DNA from: Bryum argenteum
Lineage: Eukaryota > Streptophyta > Bryopsida > Bryales > Bryaceae
Length of the DNA stretch: 64,000 bases
NCBI GenBank assembly: GCA_037043015.1
Contig: CM073321.1
Location: 34,264,101 to 34,328,100 of the forward strand
Direction: 5' to 3'
This document shows, one piece after another, positions 45,478-57,146 of the stretch. A program made the translations under genes and the position numbers. The notes beneath the pieces are model-generated. The model was not told the DNA's origin, made no database searches, and worked only from the letters and a program-made list of their open reading frames with translations. Position 1 is the first letter of the stretch. The number at the start of each line of letters is the position of its first letter.

Positions 45478-48400
45478 TTTTTTTATTTTTTTATTTTTTT
45501 TTTAATTTTTTTTTAATTTTTTTGTTAATTTTTTTTATTACAAATTCAATTAGTGTAATTTATTTCTACGGTCAAAATTTTGAATTATTGGTAGGGAATA
45601 AAAATAAGGTGGGTAAAGATATTTTTAAATCTAAGAGTAAGTTTCCTATAAAAATCATGGTGATATTTATAACTTTTATAACTTGTGAAAAAAAGCGAAT
45701 CAATATGCTATGAGTTTTATGCAAAAGTTTTAATACATTCAAACTTTGAATAATAAGTGTAATGTAAATACTCAAAATACGGGTATAAGATTGTTGTACT
45801 TTTATTACATTATAAGAACCTTAAAAAAATGAAAGAATCCTAAAAATAAAATATAGGAGTAACGAATCTACATGTCATCATTTACACTAACCCTCTTAAG
45901 TTTGAATAAGGAGGTGATTATCATTTCTAAAATACCTAAATAAGACCATATGTTTGTAGTGGACGTGTTAAAAATATTATATGTTAAAATAAGGTGTTTG
46001 TAGAAAGAAAATGAGAATTCAATAATCCGACAGAATTTAAAGTAAGTAAAAACAACAAATGTATGGACAAAAAGAGAGTGTAAGTGGTTTTTATAACTTT
46101 AATAGAAAATAAATTCTTAATAATGTAATCGTATGAATTACAACGTAAGTTGTATATATATATATATAAAAGTATGATAGATTTCTAATTCAGCTTTCTT
46201 ATGAAAGCATGATGTTCAAAGATGAAAAATAAATCTTTTTTTTTATCGTGCATAATGATTTTGGTATATTTTGTGAACCCAAATAACCATTTTCAAAAAC
46301 ATTCTGAAATAACGTTCTTTCTATTTCTTATTTATATTGCCTTTGAAATGTCCTTTTAGAAAATAACTTTAACCCTTTAATATTATATAACCTCTAAAAC
46401 AATTTGATCTTTTACATAGAGATATTCGAAAATTCAATAAAAATTCGAAAAAAGTAAAATCACAATTTTCTGTGAGTTTGAGCACTTATTGCAAAAGAGA
46501 TAATTCTAGACAAAATTTGAATTTAAATTAGCATATATAGCACTTCTGTGCAATATTGACGATCATTGCTCTAAAAGAGCCTCAAACCTTAACTCCTAAT
46601 CAATGATGAATTCTGAAACATGTATGTCTTTCTTGGATTTGTTAGCCAGTTCTTAAGCTCCCATTTCATCATAAAATTTGTTGTATTGTCAATTATTGTC
46701 AATTGAATATATGAACAAGTAGTGATCTCCCGTCAATTGCAAAACAATAATTACCATTAATTTTAAATTACCTCATAATGCATTATGAAATTCATATTTA
46801 TTCATTCAATTTAGTTTTCTAGATCTCTACATTAACTTTTGAAAACATCATCATATGAATTATGGTATTTATGTTATGGGACTGAGTGTTGTATATGTTG
46901 TTTAATCTTGAACTTAATTAAATATATGAGAGAAGAAAGCAGTTTTAATTAGAACCTAACAGGTTGGTTAACCCTAAAGCGCCAAGGTAGACTCGAAATA
47001 TCACATGTTTCAATCTGTCACCATAAATGTTATAAACAATATCAATTACAATCATTGCCTACCTGATTCAATAAGTTCCTAATAATAAAGATATAAGATA
47101 TATTATAGATTGATAACCATACTATGTACATGTCTAAGCCAGACTACTGCTTTCAAATGCAAACTAGTTATTCCGTAGAACTGAATTGGAATCCCAATTG
47201 ATTTTAGAAATCTAATTATATTATTTTATTTAAATTAGTGCATAGAACTAAAGTCCAAATAAATTTACATAGATTCCGCTTATTTATGTTTAAAAATTAA
47301 ATACAAAAGATAGACCTCAACTGAATCTTGGAAATCTAATTTTATGATTTTATCAAAATTAGTGAATAGCACCAAAATTTAAACAATTAGGATCTTATTA
47401 TTTTATTAAATTTTCATTAGTGTCGATCATAATTCACGAGGAAACTTTTACGCCCAACTTTTATTCTATAAAACAATTTAATCTTTATATTCTAAAAAAA
47501 ATTTACGTAAAACTAAAAAATATATTTAACTAGTTTTCCTCAAAAATTATCTAGTGTTCGACGGACGAATTCTAAAATTTGTGTTTTTTGATATTTTTCC
47601 ATACGGATTGGAGTTCTAAGAAACTACCAAGCATATAATATTTTACAGTGTAGTAGTTATGATTCAAGTTTAAGTGTTTAGCGTTAAGGGTTTAGTATAG
47701 GATTTAGTGTATAGAATTTAGGCTATAGAGTTTAGGAATTAAGATTTCAGTTATAGGGTAAAGGGTTCAAGATTAAAGGTTATTATTTTTGAAGTTAAAG
47801 ATTTAGGATTAAAATGTAAAGATAGAAGCTAGATAGCAAGTTTATGGAAGAAAGCGTAAATGCGGATACATTCAAAATTTTTGAAAATAGATTTTGAATA
47901 CCGTAATATGAAAATCATCTTAGCATAGGAATTAAAGTAAAACTAAATATTATTACGTTTGAATATCACACATAGAATACTAAACCTGTAAAATATATTT
48001 ACTCACTAAATGTTAACAGTCAAGACTTAATTCCAAACCAATAATATTATATTTTAAATATCATATATGGAAATAATTCACTTGAAAAAAGTAAGTAATA
48101 AACTTATAATTCCTCAACTTATTCACTCACTGTCTAAATACTTATATAATAGTATCTCACATAAATATATTGAATATTATGTTTATAAAATCCATTTGTA
48201 GAATATCAGATTCAACATAATTGAATATCATACTTAATATACCACAATTAATTAAGTAGAAACTAATCTTATAGAATCACATTTTAAAAAACTCAATATT
48301 ATATTTACTATAACCGTTGTAATGTGCAAAGTATTAGTCTTTTGATATTACACGTATTTTAGTAAGTACGAAATTTACAATACCTCACATCACCTATCGG

Positions 48401-50030
48401 TTTTGATAAATTGAGCATAAACGCTAGACATAAAGGCTTAGCGAATGTTAATAGCGTCCATCATTTCACATGCTAATTCACCAAAATAAACCTAACAATT
48501 GTTAGAGTTGAAGTATGGAAGTAATGCAAATAGATTCACATAATTTCTCTATAATTCTACTCTCCATTTGATACTTAAGTTTATTACAGCTCTATGAAAC
48601 TCTTTGAAGTCGTGCGTACTTAATTTAGTATAAGATAAAATTAAATCATTCAAGACTACATTAATTCAAGGTACACGATGAGAACAATTTGTTTTCCCTC
48701 TAAACATTTATTAAGTATAAGTTTCATGTAATTAAATATTTTCATGTTTTTCTCCCTATACTCTATTTAAACTAATCTTGTAAAGGTTCAAATAACAAAT
48801 GACACTATCTCTTTAACAACTAGAAGTTTCTTTTTCTCTTTGTGTAGTCGGATGAATTGTGGAAAAAAATGTTTGCAACAATGGTAAAAGTTTTATTATT
48901 AAAGTTATTGATTTTTAAAATATCAAAAGTTAAGTTAGTTATGGTCTAGGGTTTAGAGTTTTTCATTAATACGGTTTTAGGGTTTGATGTCAACTTAACT
49001 AATTTCTTTACTAATAATACATTAACTCGCCATACATTAACTTGCCAAAAAAATTGGTTGCTCAAAATTCTTGGCTCAAATAAAAGCCATGCAAATTAAT
49101 GGTAAAAACTACCAAAAATTTTACAAAGGAAAAATAGTCGAAAACTAGAATTTTCGCATTAAATTTCATGCCTTACCTTTAAATCATCTTAGATCTTTCT
49201 AAGGTTTCTATCACTTGGACGAGGCTCTAATTATAGGCCATCCCAAAAAATTAAGTTGAAACCCAACGGTGGATGAAGGAGATATGGCCCTCAAATATCA
49301 TCCACTTTGTCACTTTTTATGTCGACAAAACATCATTGCAAATCAAATAGCAAAATCATTATGATCATAAAACTTCTCACTACAAAGTTGTTAAGAATCA
49401 CCTTAAGATTATGACCCTGAAAAAGCAAATCATGCAAAACTATTTTTAATTTCACATAATTGGCTTGCAATGATAATACATGCCCCATGCTTGGAGATCC
49501 AATAAAATAGAAGAGCTGTCTTCACTAAAGTGCATTCCATTAATTCATACTTTATTTTATGGGCTTGCAAATTTCACAATACAAACTAGACTTGATTTGA
49601 AGCATAGCCCAAGTGATTTCATCTAAAATGGACCTCGGATGAAGAAGATATGGCTATTCAAAGTGCTGCCTTCCATCCAAAATGTCGTTTATCGACATTC
49701 TGCGCATTTAGGGGTTATCATTCTAGTGCCCAATATGTGATTATTTTGTAAATTTGAGTTTGGGTTATCCATTTTCCTCGCGATTCCGGTTTATTTTATT
49801 CCAATTATGTAACTTCTATTTTTAGAAATATTCCGGATTTCTCCGTGACTTAACTTCAAATGATTTTTACTCTCCCAGGATGTCCCCATTCCTCCCAAAG
49901 TTGGTGTGCACGGAAATCGAGGCAAATGTACTATTTAACTTGTGCACGGTTCCCAAGAATCATTCTCACTAATTACTGTGCACGAATATCGAGGCAATTT
50001 CTTATCACAAATGCATGAAATATGGACAAG
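45478..50030. other. AT-rich stretch without recognisable genes
   Basis: Starts with T-rich low-complexity sequence (45478-45545). Beyond it no open frame of note, no structural RNA and no strong repeat array are seen. Weak TTTAGGG-like words occur at 47680-47710 and 48946-48985, and (TA)n at 46150. Likely intergenic or heavily decayed DNA. Confidence 0.5.
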
Positions 50031-50032
50031 CT

Positions 50033-50223
50033 CATTTAGCTCGAGTCGAGCGAAATGGGCATCCACATCCAAATGCTTCAAGTTCACATATTCGTCTAGT
50101 TGAACTATTCAGAAGAAGACCATTTAGCTTGACTCGAGCTCAATGGTCATCCACCTAAGTATAATTTGACTTTTCTTGGGAGATGATTGTAAGAGGATCA
50201 TTCAGCTCGACTTGAGCTAAATG
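50033..50223. repeat. Three dispersed palindromes upstream of the DUF7869-like gene
   Basis: Copies at 50033-50057 (one mismatch), 50120-50146 (two mismatches) and 50199-50223 (two mismatches), spacing about 80-87 bp. They end 60 bp before the coding region and may lie in an intron. Confidence 0.85.
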
Positions 50224-50282
50224 GTCTTCTTCATACACATGCTTCGGGGTTAGCGTGATGAACAAATATCTGAAGAGAATAT

Positions 50283-51707
50283 GTGGATCTAGGGGAGCAT
50301 TTGCATCATCAAGAAACGAATCGTGAGTATTATTATACAAATCGTTCTCTTTCTATTCAGAGGCCGAGAGATGTACTTTGTATAATACATGACAAAATGG
50401 ATCATGCAAAGACTGCGTGCCCTGTATTTTCACATAAAACAAAGGCAAATGATGCATTGATCAAGCTTCCAATTGCTGTGACTGGCATGATTGTGCACGG
50501 GCATAGCGATGTCTGGTATGCTCATTATGGGCTCGATATTTATCCAAGTGATTGCAATCACACTGTTGGATCAATATTAAAGCTTTTACGAGATCTAGTA
50601 GATGTTCCGATCTTGTGTTCGAAATCATTATTCGCAAATTCAGACTCCCTGCCTTTATTTGAAGCTATATTGTTTGGATAAGAAGGGTGTTTAAACTCTC
50701 TTCTACCTGAAAGTGAAGTTTCTGGGGTGGCGGAGCCTCTACCTCCTGTCCTGCATGTGCAACTCGACAACGCAGCTTCCGACAACAAGAATAGATTTAT
50801 GTTTTGCTTTTGGTCTCTTCTGGTACACATGGGTGTGTTCCGTGAAGTATATGTCAATTTCTTGTTAGTTGGACATACCCACGAAGACATTGATGCCCTC
50901 TTTGGACGTTGGAGCATGAATCTGAAAGAGAATGACTTTCTCACACTTCCTTAGTTGATGAAGTCATTTATGGACGCGGAGTCTTTGCCGGTTATTCCTC
51001 ATTTGATAGAGAAAATACCTGACTTCAAGGGTTATATCAAAGACTATATTGGTCCTAGAGATGAAATTCTAGTTGGGCATTCGGAGGGTCAGCAATTCAA
51101 GTTTTAGAAGCATGACAATGGATGGCCCATGATGCAGTATAAGATGTTATGTACAGACAATGAGTGGTTAGCTTCTACTAATGGAGGTATAAAATTGTAG
51201 AAAGAGGAACGAAGTACAGGAAAGCCATTGTTACCTACAGGTGAGATGAAACCTTTGGCGCCCATTCCCATGAGAAACCGTGATGACATTGGAAAAGGCA
51301 TTGGAGGGTTTATTAAGATGTGGGAGACTTCATGTGTGGAGGACAAATCTGGAGAATTTTGTCGGCGTCATGAATTTGTTATTCGCTATTGGCGAGCTGT
51401 GAACCTTGCGTTGGTTGAGCCTATAGAAGTGTCTTCATTTTTGAAGAACGGGTGTTGGCCTTTGACTCCACTACCTGCGACACGAGAATTCTTAAATACA
51501 GGCGAATTGCGAGAGGAATATGGGCGTGATCCGCACTTTATCGGACGGTTGTGTGATAGACCAAGGGAGTCGTTTTGGGTTGGTCGAGATGTTTTTGTTG
51601 GATATTTTGTAGCTCTCTTGTTTTCCTCCATTGGCTTCCCATCGCATTCGATCCTTAAGGATGAAGGCTCTAATGGCCAATTTGGTATATCATGTAGATC
51701 CTTGTAA
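50283..51707 (+). pseudogene. DUF7869-like (probable transposase-related) gene
   Basis: One reading frame spans the whole region with four premature stops (TAA at 50679, TAG at 50952, TAG after QQFKF, TAG after GGIKL) and no frameshift. Key stretches are LCIIHDKMDHAKTACPVF, then VLHVQLDNAASDNKNRFMF, then NFLLVGHTHEDIDALFGRWS. This LDN..DNKN and GHTHEDID pattern is the hallmark I associate with DUF7869 proteins, often found in plant and animal transposon-like genes and thought to have an RNase-H-type fold with acidic active residues. The C-terminal part (FIGRLCDRPRESFWVGRDVF) is also kept. Two stops sit where Trp (TGG) would be plausible. The first exon is probably missing upstream, with palindrome copies in between. 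Confidence 0.6.
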
Positions 51708-51865
51708 TAATTCTTTGCTCTATTGTTTTACGTGAACCAATTTTGACATTAGCTCCACTGTAAGCTAGCGCTGGTCGCCATTGTTGTAGAAAAAAAATTT
51801 GAAAACCTCCTCTCAATGTGCTAAAACGCCCTTCCCCAATTCCCAATCCAACCCTCACAAAGATG

Positions 51866-52345
51866 GGGAAATCTATGGGGAGAGGGGCGGGTTACGGGGG
51901 GGAAGGGAGGAGAGGGGGTACGTGGGAAGGGGGGAGGGGGGGTACGTGGGAAGGGGAGGTACGTGGGAAGGGGAGGCACGTGGGAAGGGGAGGTACGTGG
52001 GAAGGGGAGGTACGTGGGAAGGGTAAGTGGGAGTAGGGGTAAGCGGGGGGGGGGGGAAGGGGGAAGGGGGAAGAGGGGGTACGTGGGAAGGGGAGGTACG
52101 TGGGAAGGGGAGGTACGTGGAAAGGGGGGGTAGAGGGAGGGGTAAGTGGGAGTAGGGGTAAGCGGGGGGGAGAAGGGGGAAGGGGGGGTCCGGGAGTAAG
52201 CGGGGTTAGGGAGAGGGATAAGAGGGGGGGGGGGAAGGGGGAGAGGGAAAGGGGGGGTAGGGGAGGAGAAAAGGGGGGTACGGGAGGGGGAAAGGGGGGG
52301 AAGTGGGATAGATGAGGGGGTAAGTGGGGGGGTAAAGAGGGTTGC
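51866..52345. repeat. G-rich purine block with GGGAAGGGGAGGTACGT repeats
   Basis: Near-pure G/A strand for about 480 bp. A 17-bp unit (GTACGTGGGAAGGGGAG) is repeated several times at 51940-52110, then irregular G runs. High G-quadruplex potential. Open frames here are composition artefacts. Confidence 0.9.
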
Positions 52346-52389
52346 TCCGTTTTTTAATTTATTTTAATTTTATTTAAATAAAATGTTAT

Positions 52390-52810
52390 TTGAAGAAGAG
52401 TGAAATAAACATATTACTACCCACCAGTATATTCTTTAGTCTTAATCTAAATTTTGAGCGTAAAATCAAATATATGATTAAACCATTAGGATGATAAATT
52501 ATTTTGTAATATAGTATTGGGAAGAAGAATGAAATAAACATAATACTACCTTCCGGTATATTTTTTAGTCTTAATATAAAATTTGAGCATAAAATCAAAT
52601 ATATGATTAGACTATTAGGATGATAAATTTATTCGTAATATAGTATTGGGAAGAAGAATGAAATAAACATAATACTACCTACCGGTATATTCTTTAGTCT
52701 TAATATAAATTTTGAGTGTAAAATCAAATATAAGATTAGACCATTAGGATGATAAATTTATTTGTAATATAGCATTGGGAAGAAGAATGAATTAAACATA
52801 ATACAAGGTG
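52390..52810. repeat. 129-bp tandem repeat, about three copies
   Basis: Unit starts GGGAAGAAGAATGAAATAAA at 52519, 52648 and 52777, with an earlier partial copy from 52390. Contains TAGTCTTAATATAAA and CCATTAGGATGATAAA. Confidence 0.85.
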
Positions 52811-53005
52811 ACATTGGAGAGAAATAGCACACATTTTAAGATCATTCATTTAGGATGTCGTAGCTCGAATTTTGAAATAGAGGGGGGAATTGGTTTGTAG
52901 TGGGGCAAATTTGAATAGGAGGGGGAAGAACGGAAACTTCAATTCTCTCTTTCCTTAGATTCTCCCTTGGCCCTTTCTTCCATCTACCGGGTATATTTAA
53001 GGTAA

Positions 53006-53700
53006 TGAAGTCCAAACATTCCTCACTAAAGCCAAGATTTGGACTTTCCCAGTTATAGTAGGGGGGAATGTTTGACTTTTCTACGATAGCATTGACTATG
53101 CCTTCCCTTCCCTCCTCTTCTATCCTCATTCCTCTCTTTCTTTTCTTCTCCTCCCCCCTCCACCCCCCCCTCACCTTCACCCCCCCTCACCCTCACCCCC
53201 CCTCACCCTCACCCCCCCCTCACCCCCCGGTAACCTCACCCTCACCCCCCAGTAACCTCACCCTCACCCCCCGGTAACCTCACCGTGTACCCGCTCCTCC
53301 CCCCCGTATCCCGCCCCTCCCCTCTCACCCACCCTACGTAGTTTTTCGAAAAAGTTTACGAAGGTTTTTCTCATATCTCTCACCAATCTTATGTTTTGCA
53401 AAGAAGCATCATTAATAGAATAAACAAATCCAAACATTCTCTCATTAAAGCCGAGATTTGGAGTATCCCGGATATAGTGAGGGAAGTTCGGATTTGCAAT
53501 GATTGGATTGAACATCCATCCACTCTTCTTCCCCTTCCTCCCCTTCTCTCCTCTTCCCTCCCCTTTTCTCTCCACTCCTCCCTTTCTTTTCTTCTCCTCC
53601 CCTCTCCACCCCCCCTCATCCGCCCCCTTCTCACCCTCACCCCCCCCTCACCCTCACCCCCCATCACCCTCACTTTCTCTCTTTCCCCCTTCACTTTGGA
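53006..53700. repeat. Duplicated unit with C-rich blocks
   Basis: CCAAACATTCCTCACTAAAGCC...AGATTTGGA at about 53011 recurs at 53433, each followed by GGAAGTTC/GGAATG words, then TTCCCCTTCC and a C-rich block (53150-53290 and 53520-53695). The period is about 420 bp. The C-rich blocks are complementary in composition to 51866-52345. CCGGTAACCTCACCCTCACC repeats at 53225-53290. Confidence 0.65.
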
Positions 53701-53991
53701 TTGACATCCTCTACCCGTATGTTTATTTTGTTATTATCCTATCATGTTCATAAGATATTTATTAGTTGTAACAAGATTTAAAATGATTTTTTCTCCCACT
53801 TAACTACTTACCAAGCTAACCATATAATGACACCATGATAATTAGCATTCTCATGATGATATGATTATAAACACATGCATAGAGTGTGCCAACAAGTTTG
53901 CAAAAGAAAAGCATATGTATTTCAGTAGTGTTTAACGATACAGAAAAAGAAAAGTATATCTTGGTTGCTACACAACTACGAAAATCTTCAA

Positions 53992-55925
53992 TTAGTTCTC
54001 GTCTATCGCTGCACCGCTTGGGCCGGCCTCGGCATCATTCGTACCCTTCGGCAAATCTTCACCCCCGCCCAATCGAAGTCTACAAACTGCAGATTGAGTC
54101 CTCCTCGCAGGCCCGTCTTCTTCAAGAAATTCCCTCAGGAATTGTGATTGTTGCATGGCTCGAAGCATGCATCTCGCTTGAGGACTATGTTGTTCCATCA
54201 GAAAATCAATGCTTCGATGGTGTAAAAGGTCTGTCCAGTCGGATTTATCCGTTGCCTAGTTCATCTCGTAATAGCGGTTGGAACGCTCTTTCGACGATTA
54301 CATTATTCCATCGAACTTCCATTTTAGCCCTTCTGGATGAATTCCTAATGGAAACTCTTTGTGCGCTTCGTCCCGATACCCGCTGTAAACCTCGTAGAAG
54401 AAGTTTCGCTTGTCATTGGCATTTGAGACATTTGATGGAATTAAATGATGGCACGCCCTCATAATTGCCTCCAGATTTCTTTTCCAGCCAAATTCCAGGA
54501 CGGCCAACTAATTCTCTATAGAAGAGCAAGACAATTTCCGACTCCATACCAAGTCTTCTCCCCATTTCCCTTTGTGGTCTTTTGCATTGGTTTCATTATA
54601 CTCCCAATGCGGTGGCATGTAATCCTCTAATCCAAAAAGGCTGTACAAGCGCTTGTGGAAGGCAGATTTACATAGCGGACATTGTTGTCGAACAACCATG
54701 AAGCCAATGAGGCAAATTGGATGAAACACGTGGCGGCAAGTGCCTATGCAAAATCCTCCTTCAGGTCCAAATTGGTTGCAAGACATTGCACAATTTTCAC
54801 CATCCGTCACGAACGTTGCTACTGCAAGCCACAGTTTGACTGCTTTCTTGATGTCCATCGTGTTTTCAAAATCCTACTCGCACTGGGCCCAGTCAATTGT
54901 TCCATCCGGTTTCTTTGGCAATTTGTCCGGAAACATCTCGTCTACAATTGCCCATGATGTCAAACCAAATACCCGCTCTTGATTATGATCCTTCCATCTC
55001 CTATCAATTTTCCTCAACTCCTCAGCTATTTGGTCACCTTTGGCGACAAATAAAATGCATGTCAACTTCAAAAGGTGTTGCAGGCGAGCCTAATACTTCG
55101 TTGAAATCTGCATTATCGAATGCCAAATAGTCAAGCACACTTCCTATGACCAATCCGTTTGGACTAGTCGATGTATTAGGTCGTGTTTGTGATGTAGAAG
55201 CCCCCTTCCCCTTTGCCATGGCCCCCTCAAGCTCCATCATACGTCGTTGCTAGGATGGGATCTCGTCGCTAGCTCTTCGCATGTCCTCTTTCAGCCGTTG
55301 ATTCTCTTCCTTCAAGCGTTGATTTTCTCCCATCAATTGCTGAATCCGGCCTTCTCTTGTATCAAAATGCTCCATCTCGACGGACAAATCTACTGCTGGA
55401 ATTTCATAGGGCACGCCTTCAGCCACAACAACCTCCACTTCATGGGGCTCAATGTTTCCACCAACTGCATGAACCATCTCCACATCTACTATATCGGGAA
55501 GTAGCTGCATCGGAACAAGTTGTCTTACTTGGGCCAATGAAGCCATGGGCATAGGCTCTAATGATCCAGCTAGCCTCTTTCGCTTATTCCTTTCCATTGT
55601 TTTGCGTCGAGGTAAAACTATCTCGTAGGAGCCATCGGAGTCGGAATCAGGCGGGGAGTTAGACATATGGTTATCAGGGTCTAATTCCGTAGGTCTGTCG
55701 GCCAAGGGAAACCACCCAAGATCCTATACCGCCCAAGTTCCCAAGCCAGGAAAACCATTTTGTACTCGTGGTGCTCGAGCCTTGCCTTCTAAACCCTTCA
55801 CAGTAGACCAATCGAACCTCTTCTTTAAAATAATCTCCACATGAACGCCGCGCACTAAATATAGCCCGACTTGGTTCTTGTTTGGTTACTTCGTGGCGTA
55901 AAGGAGTTGGTAAATTTGAAGACAT
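53992..55925 (-). pseudogene. Second RING-finger / leucine-zipper gene
   Basis: The N-terminal part (MSSNLPTPLRHEVTKQEPSR from 55925, then MADRPTELDPDNHMSNSPPD) leads to an acidic/basic linker and a strong heptad coiled coil (IQQLMGENQRLKEENQRLKE). After TAG and a frameshift near 55065 come RKIDRRWKDHNQERVFGLTS, PDGTIDWAQCE, then KKAVKLWLAVATFVTDGENC. The RING-like cluster is CAMSC...FCIGTCRHVFHPIC...CPLC, followed by HKRLYSLFGLEDYMPPHWEYN. The same order (DW block, helical block, RING, then R(F/L)Y..(F/M)G(I/L)xD(Y/L)MPPxxE(F/Y)N) occurs in the RING cargo gene of the hAT, so they are homologues. The C-terminal part goes on to 53992. Stops are mostly TAG. Kinase gene 2 lies upstream on the same strand. 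Confidence 0.6.
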
Positions 55926-56029
55926 CGGGAAAGGAACTCCGGGTTGGTGCAGTAGCGCAAATTGGCCTTGTTGCTTCTCAAGTGTAAAACATGGCTTTCA
56001 GGCTGGAAAGATTTGTCGATGTGGCACCA

Positions 56030-56800
56030 CTCATTAGGGGAGGGGGTAGGGTTAGGGGAGGGGGTAGAGGGGGTAGGAGGCGGAGGTAGAGGGGCAGGGG
56101 GGGGGATTCGGGAGGGGGATAGAGGGGGTAGGGGCGGGTAGAGAGGCGAGGAGGGGCGGCGAGGGTTGGGGGGCGGGGCGGGGAGGAGGGAGTTAGGGGC
56201 GGGGCCGGGATAGGGGAGGGGTTAGGGCGGGGAAGGGTTAGGGGCGGAGGTAGAGGGGCGGGGGGCGGAGGTAGAGTAGGGGGGGCGGAGGCGGCGGAGG
56301 GGGGAGGGAGGGGGGCGGAGAGAGGGGGGGGAGGTAGGTAGGGGCGGGGGGGCGGAGGTAGAGGGGGTAGGAGGGGGGAGGTAGAGGGGGCGGGAGGCGG
56401 AGGTAGAGGGGCGGGAGGGGGGGCGGGCGGAGGAGGGGAGTTAAGGGCGAGGTTGGGGGCGGGCGGGGTTGGGGGGCTGGGGCGGGAGAGGAGGGAGTTA
56501 GGGGCGGGGCGGGGGGGGGGGGAGAGGTTAGGGGAGGGGGAGGGATTAGGGGCAGGGGAGGGGGAGGAGTTAGGGAAGGGGGTAGAGGGGGTAGGGGGCG
56601 GAGGTAGAAGGGGTAGGAGAGGGATTAAGGGGGTAGGGGGGGTTGTTGTATTTTTTAATCTTTTTTTACATTTTTTAAAAAAAATTAAAATTTTTTAAAT
56701 TTTTTAAAATATTTTTAAAATATTTTTTTGGGGTGGGGGAGAAGGGGTAGAGGGGGTAGGAGAGGGATTAATGGGGTAGGGGGGGTAAAGAAGGTAGCGG
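56030..56800. repeat. G-rich block upstream of RING gene 2
   Basis: About 620 bp of GGGGCGGAGGTAGAGGGGG-type sequence, an AT stretch (56650-56735), then a further short G-rich part. It begins about 100 bp upstream of the RING gene 2 reading frame. Irregular tandem structure, strong G-quadruplex potential. Confidence 0.9.
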
Positions 56801-57146
56801 CGTTCTTTATTTATTTTTACTTTTTTTTTACTTTTTGTTTACTTTTTGTTTTATTTTTTTAATATTTTTATTTTTATTTTTTTAAATTTTTTTTTGTGGT
56901 ATTTACAAACCGATTCATGCATAGGTTGAGTGGTATTTGGCAAGGTATGGAACCAATAAATATGTGCACCCAAATCAAAACAATGCAATTAAATGTGTCA
57001 TACGAAGATGTACAAATGCATCGAATAAGAGAAGTTGCTGCGTATATTATATGTATGTGCACAATTGGAAGTACATATAGTATTGTAATTATCCATGCAA
57101 TCCTTCTACATACAATAGGCACACGCTAACTTTGGGGACCGCTAAA
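56801..57146. other. T-rich linker, no gene
   Basis: Poly-T rich sequence to 56900, then ordinary AT-rich sequence to the kinase gene 3' end. Nothing recognised. Confidence 0.4.

Noticed and set aside
50283-51707. Reassignment of TAG as a sense codon
   Set aside because: TAA and TGA also interrupt frames, arm comparison shows CAG-to-TAG and TGG-to-TGA changes, and frameshifts are common. Decay explains it more simply.
51799-52315. Gly/Arg-rich proteins
   Set aside because: Composition artefact of the G-rich purine block.
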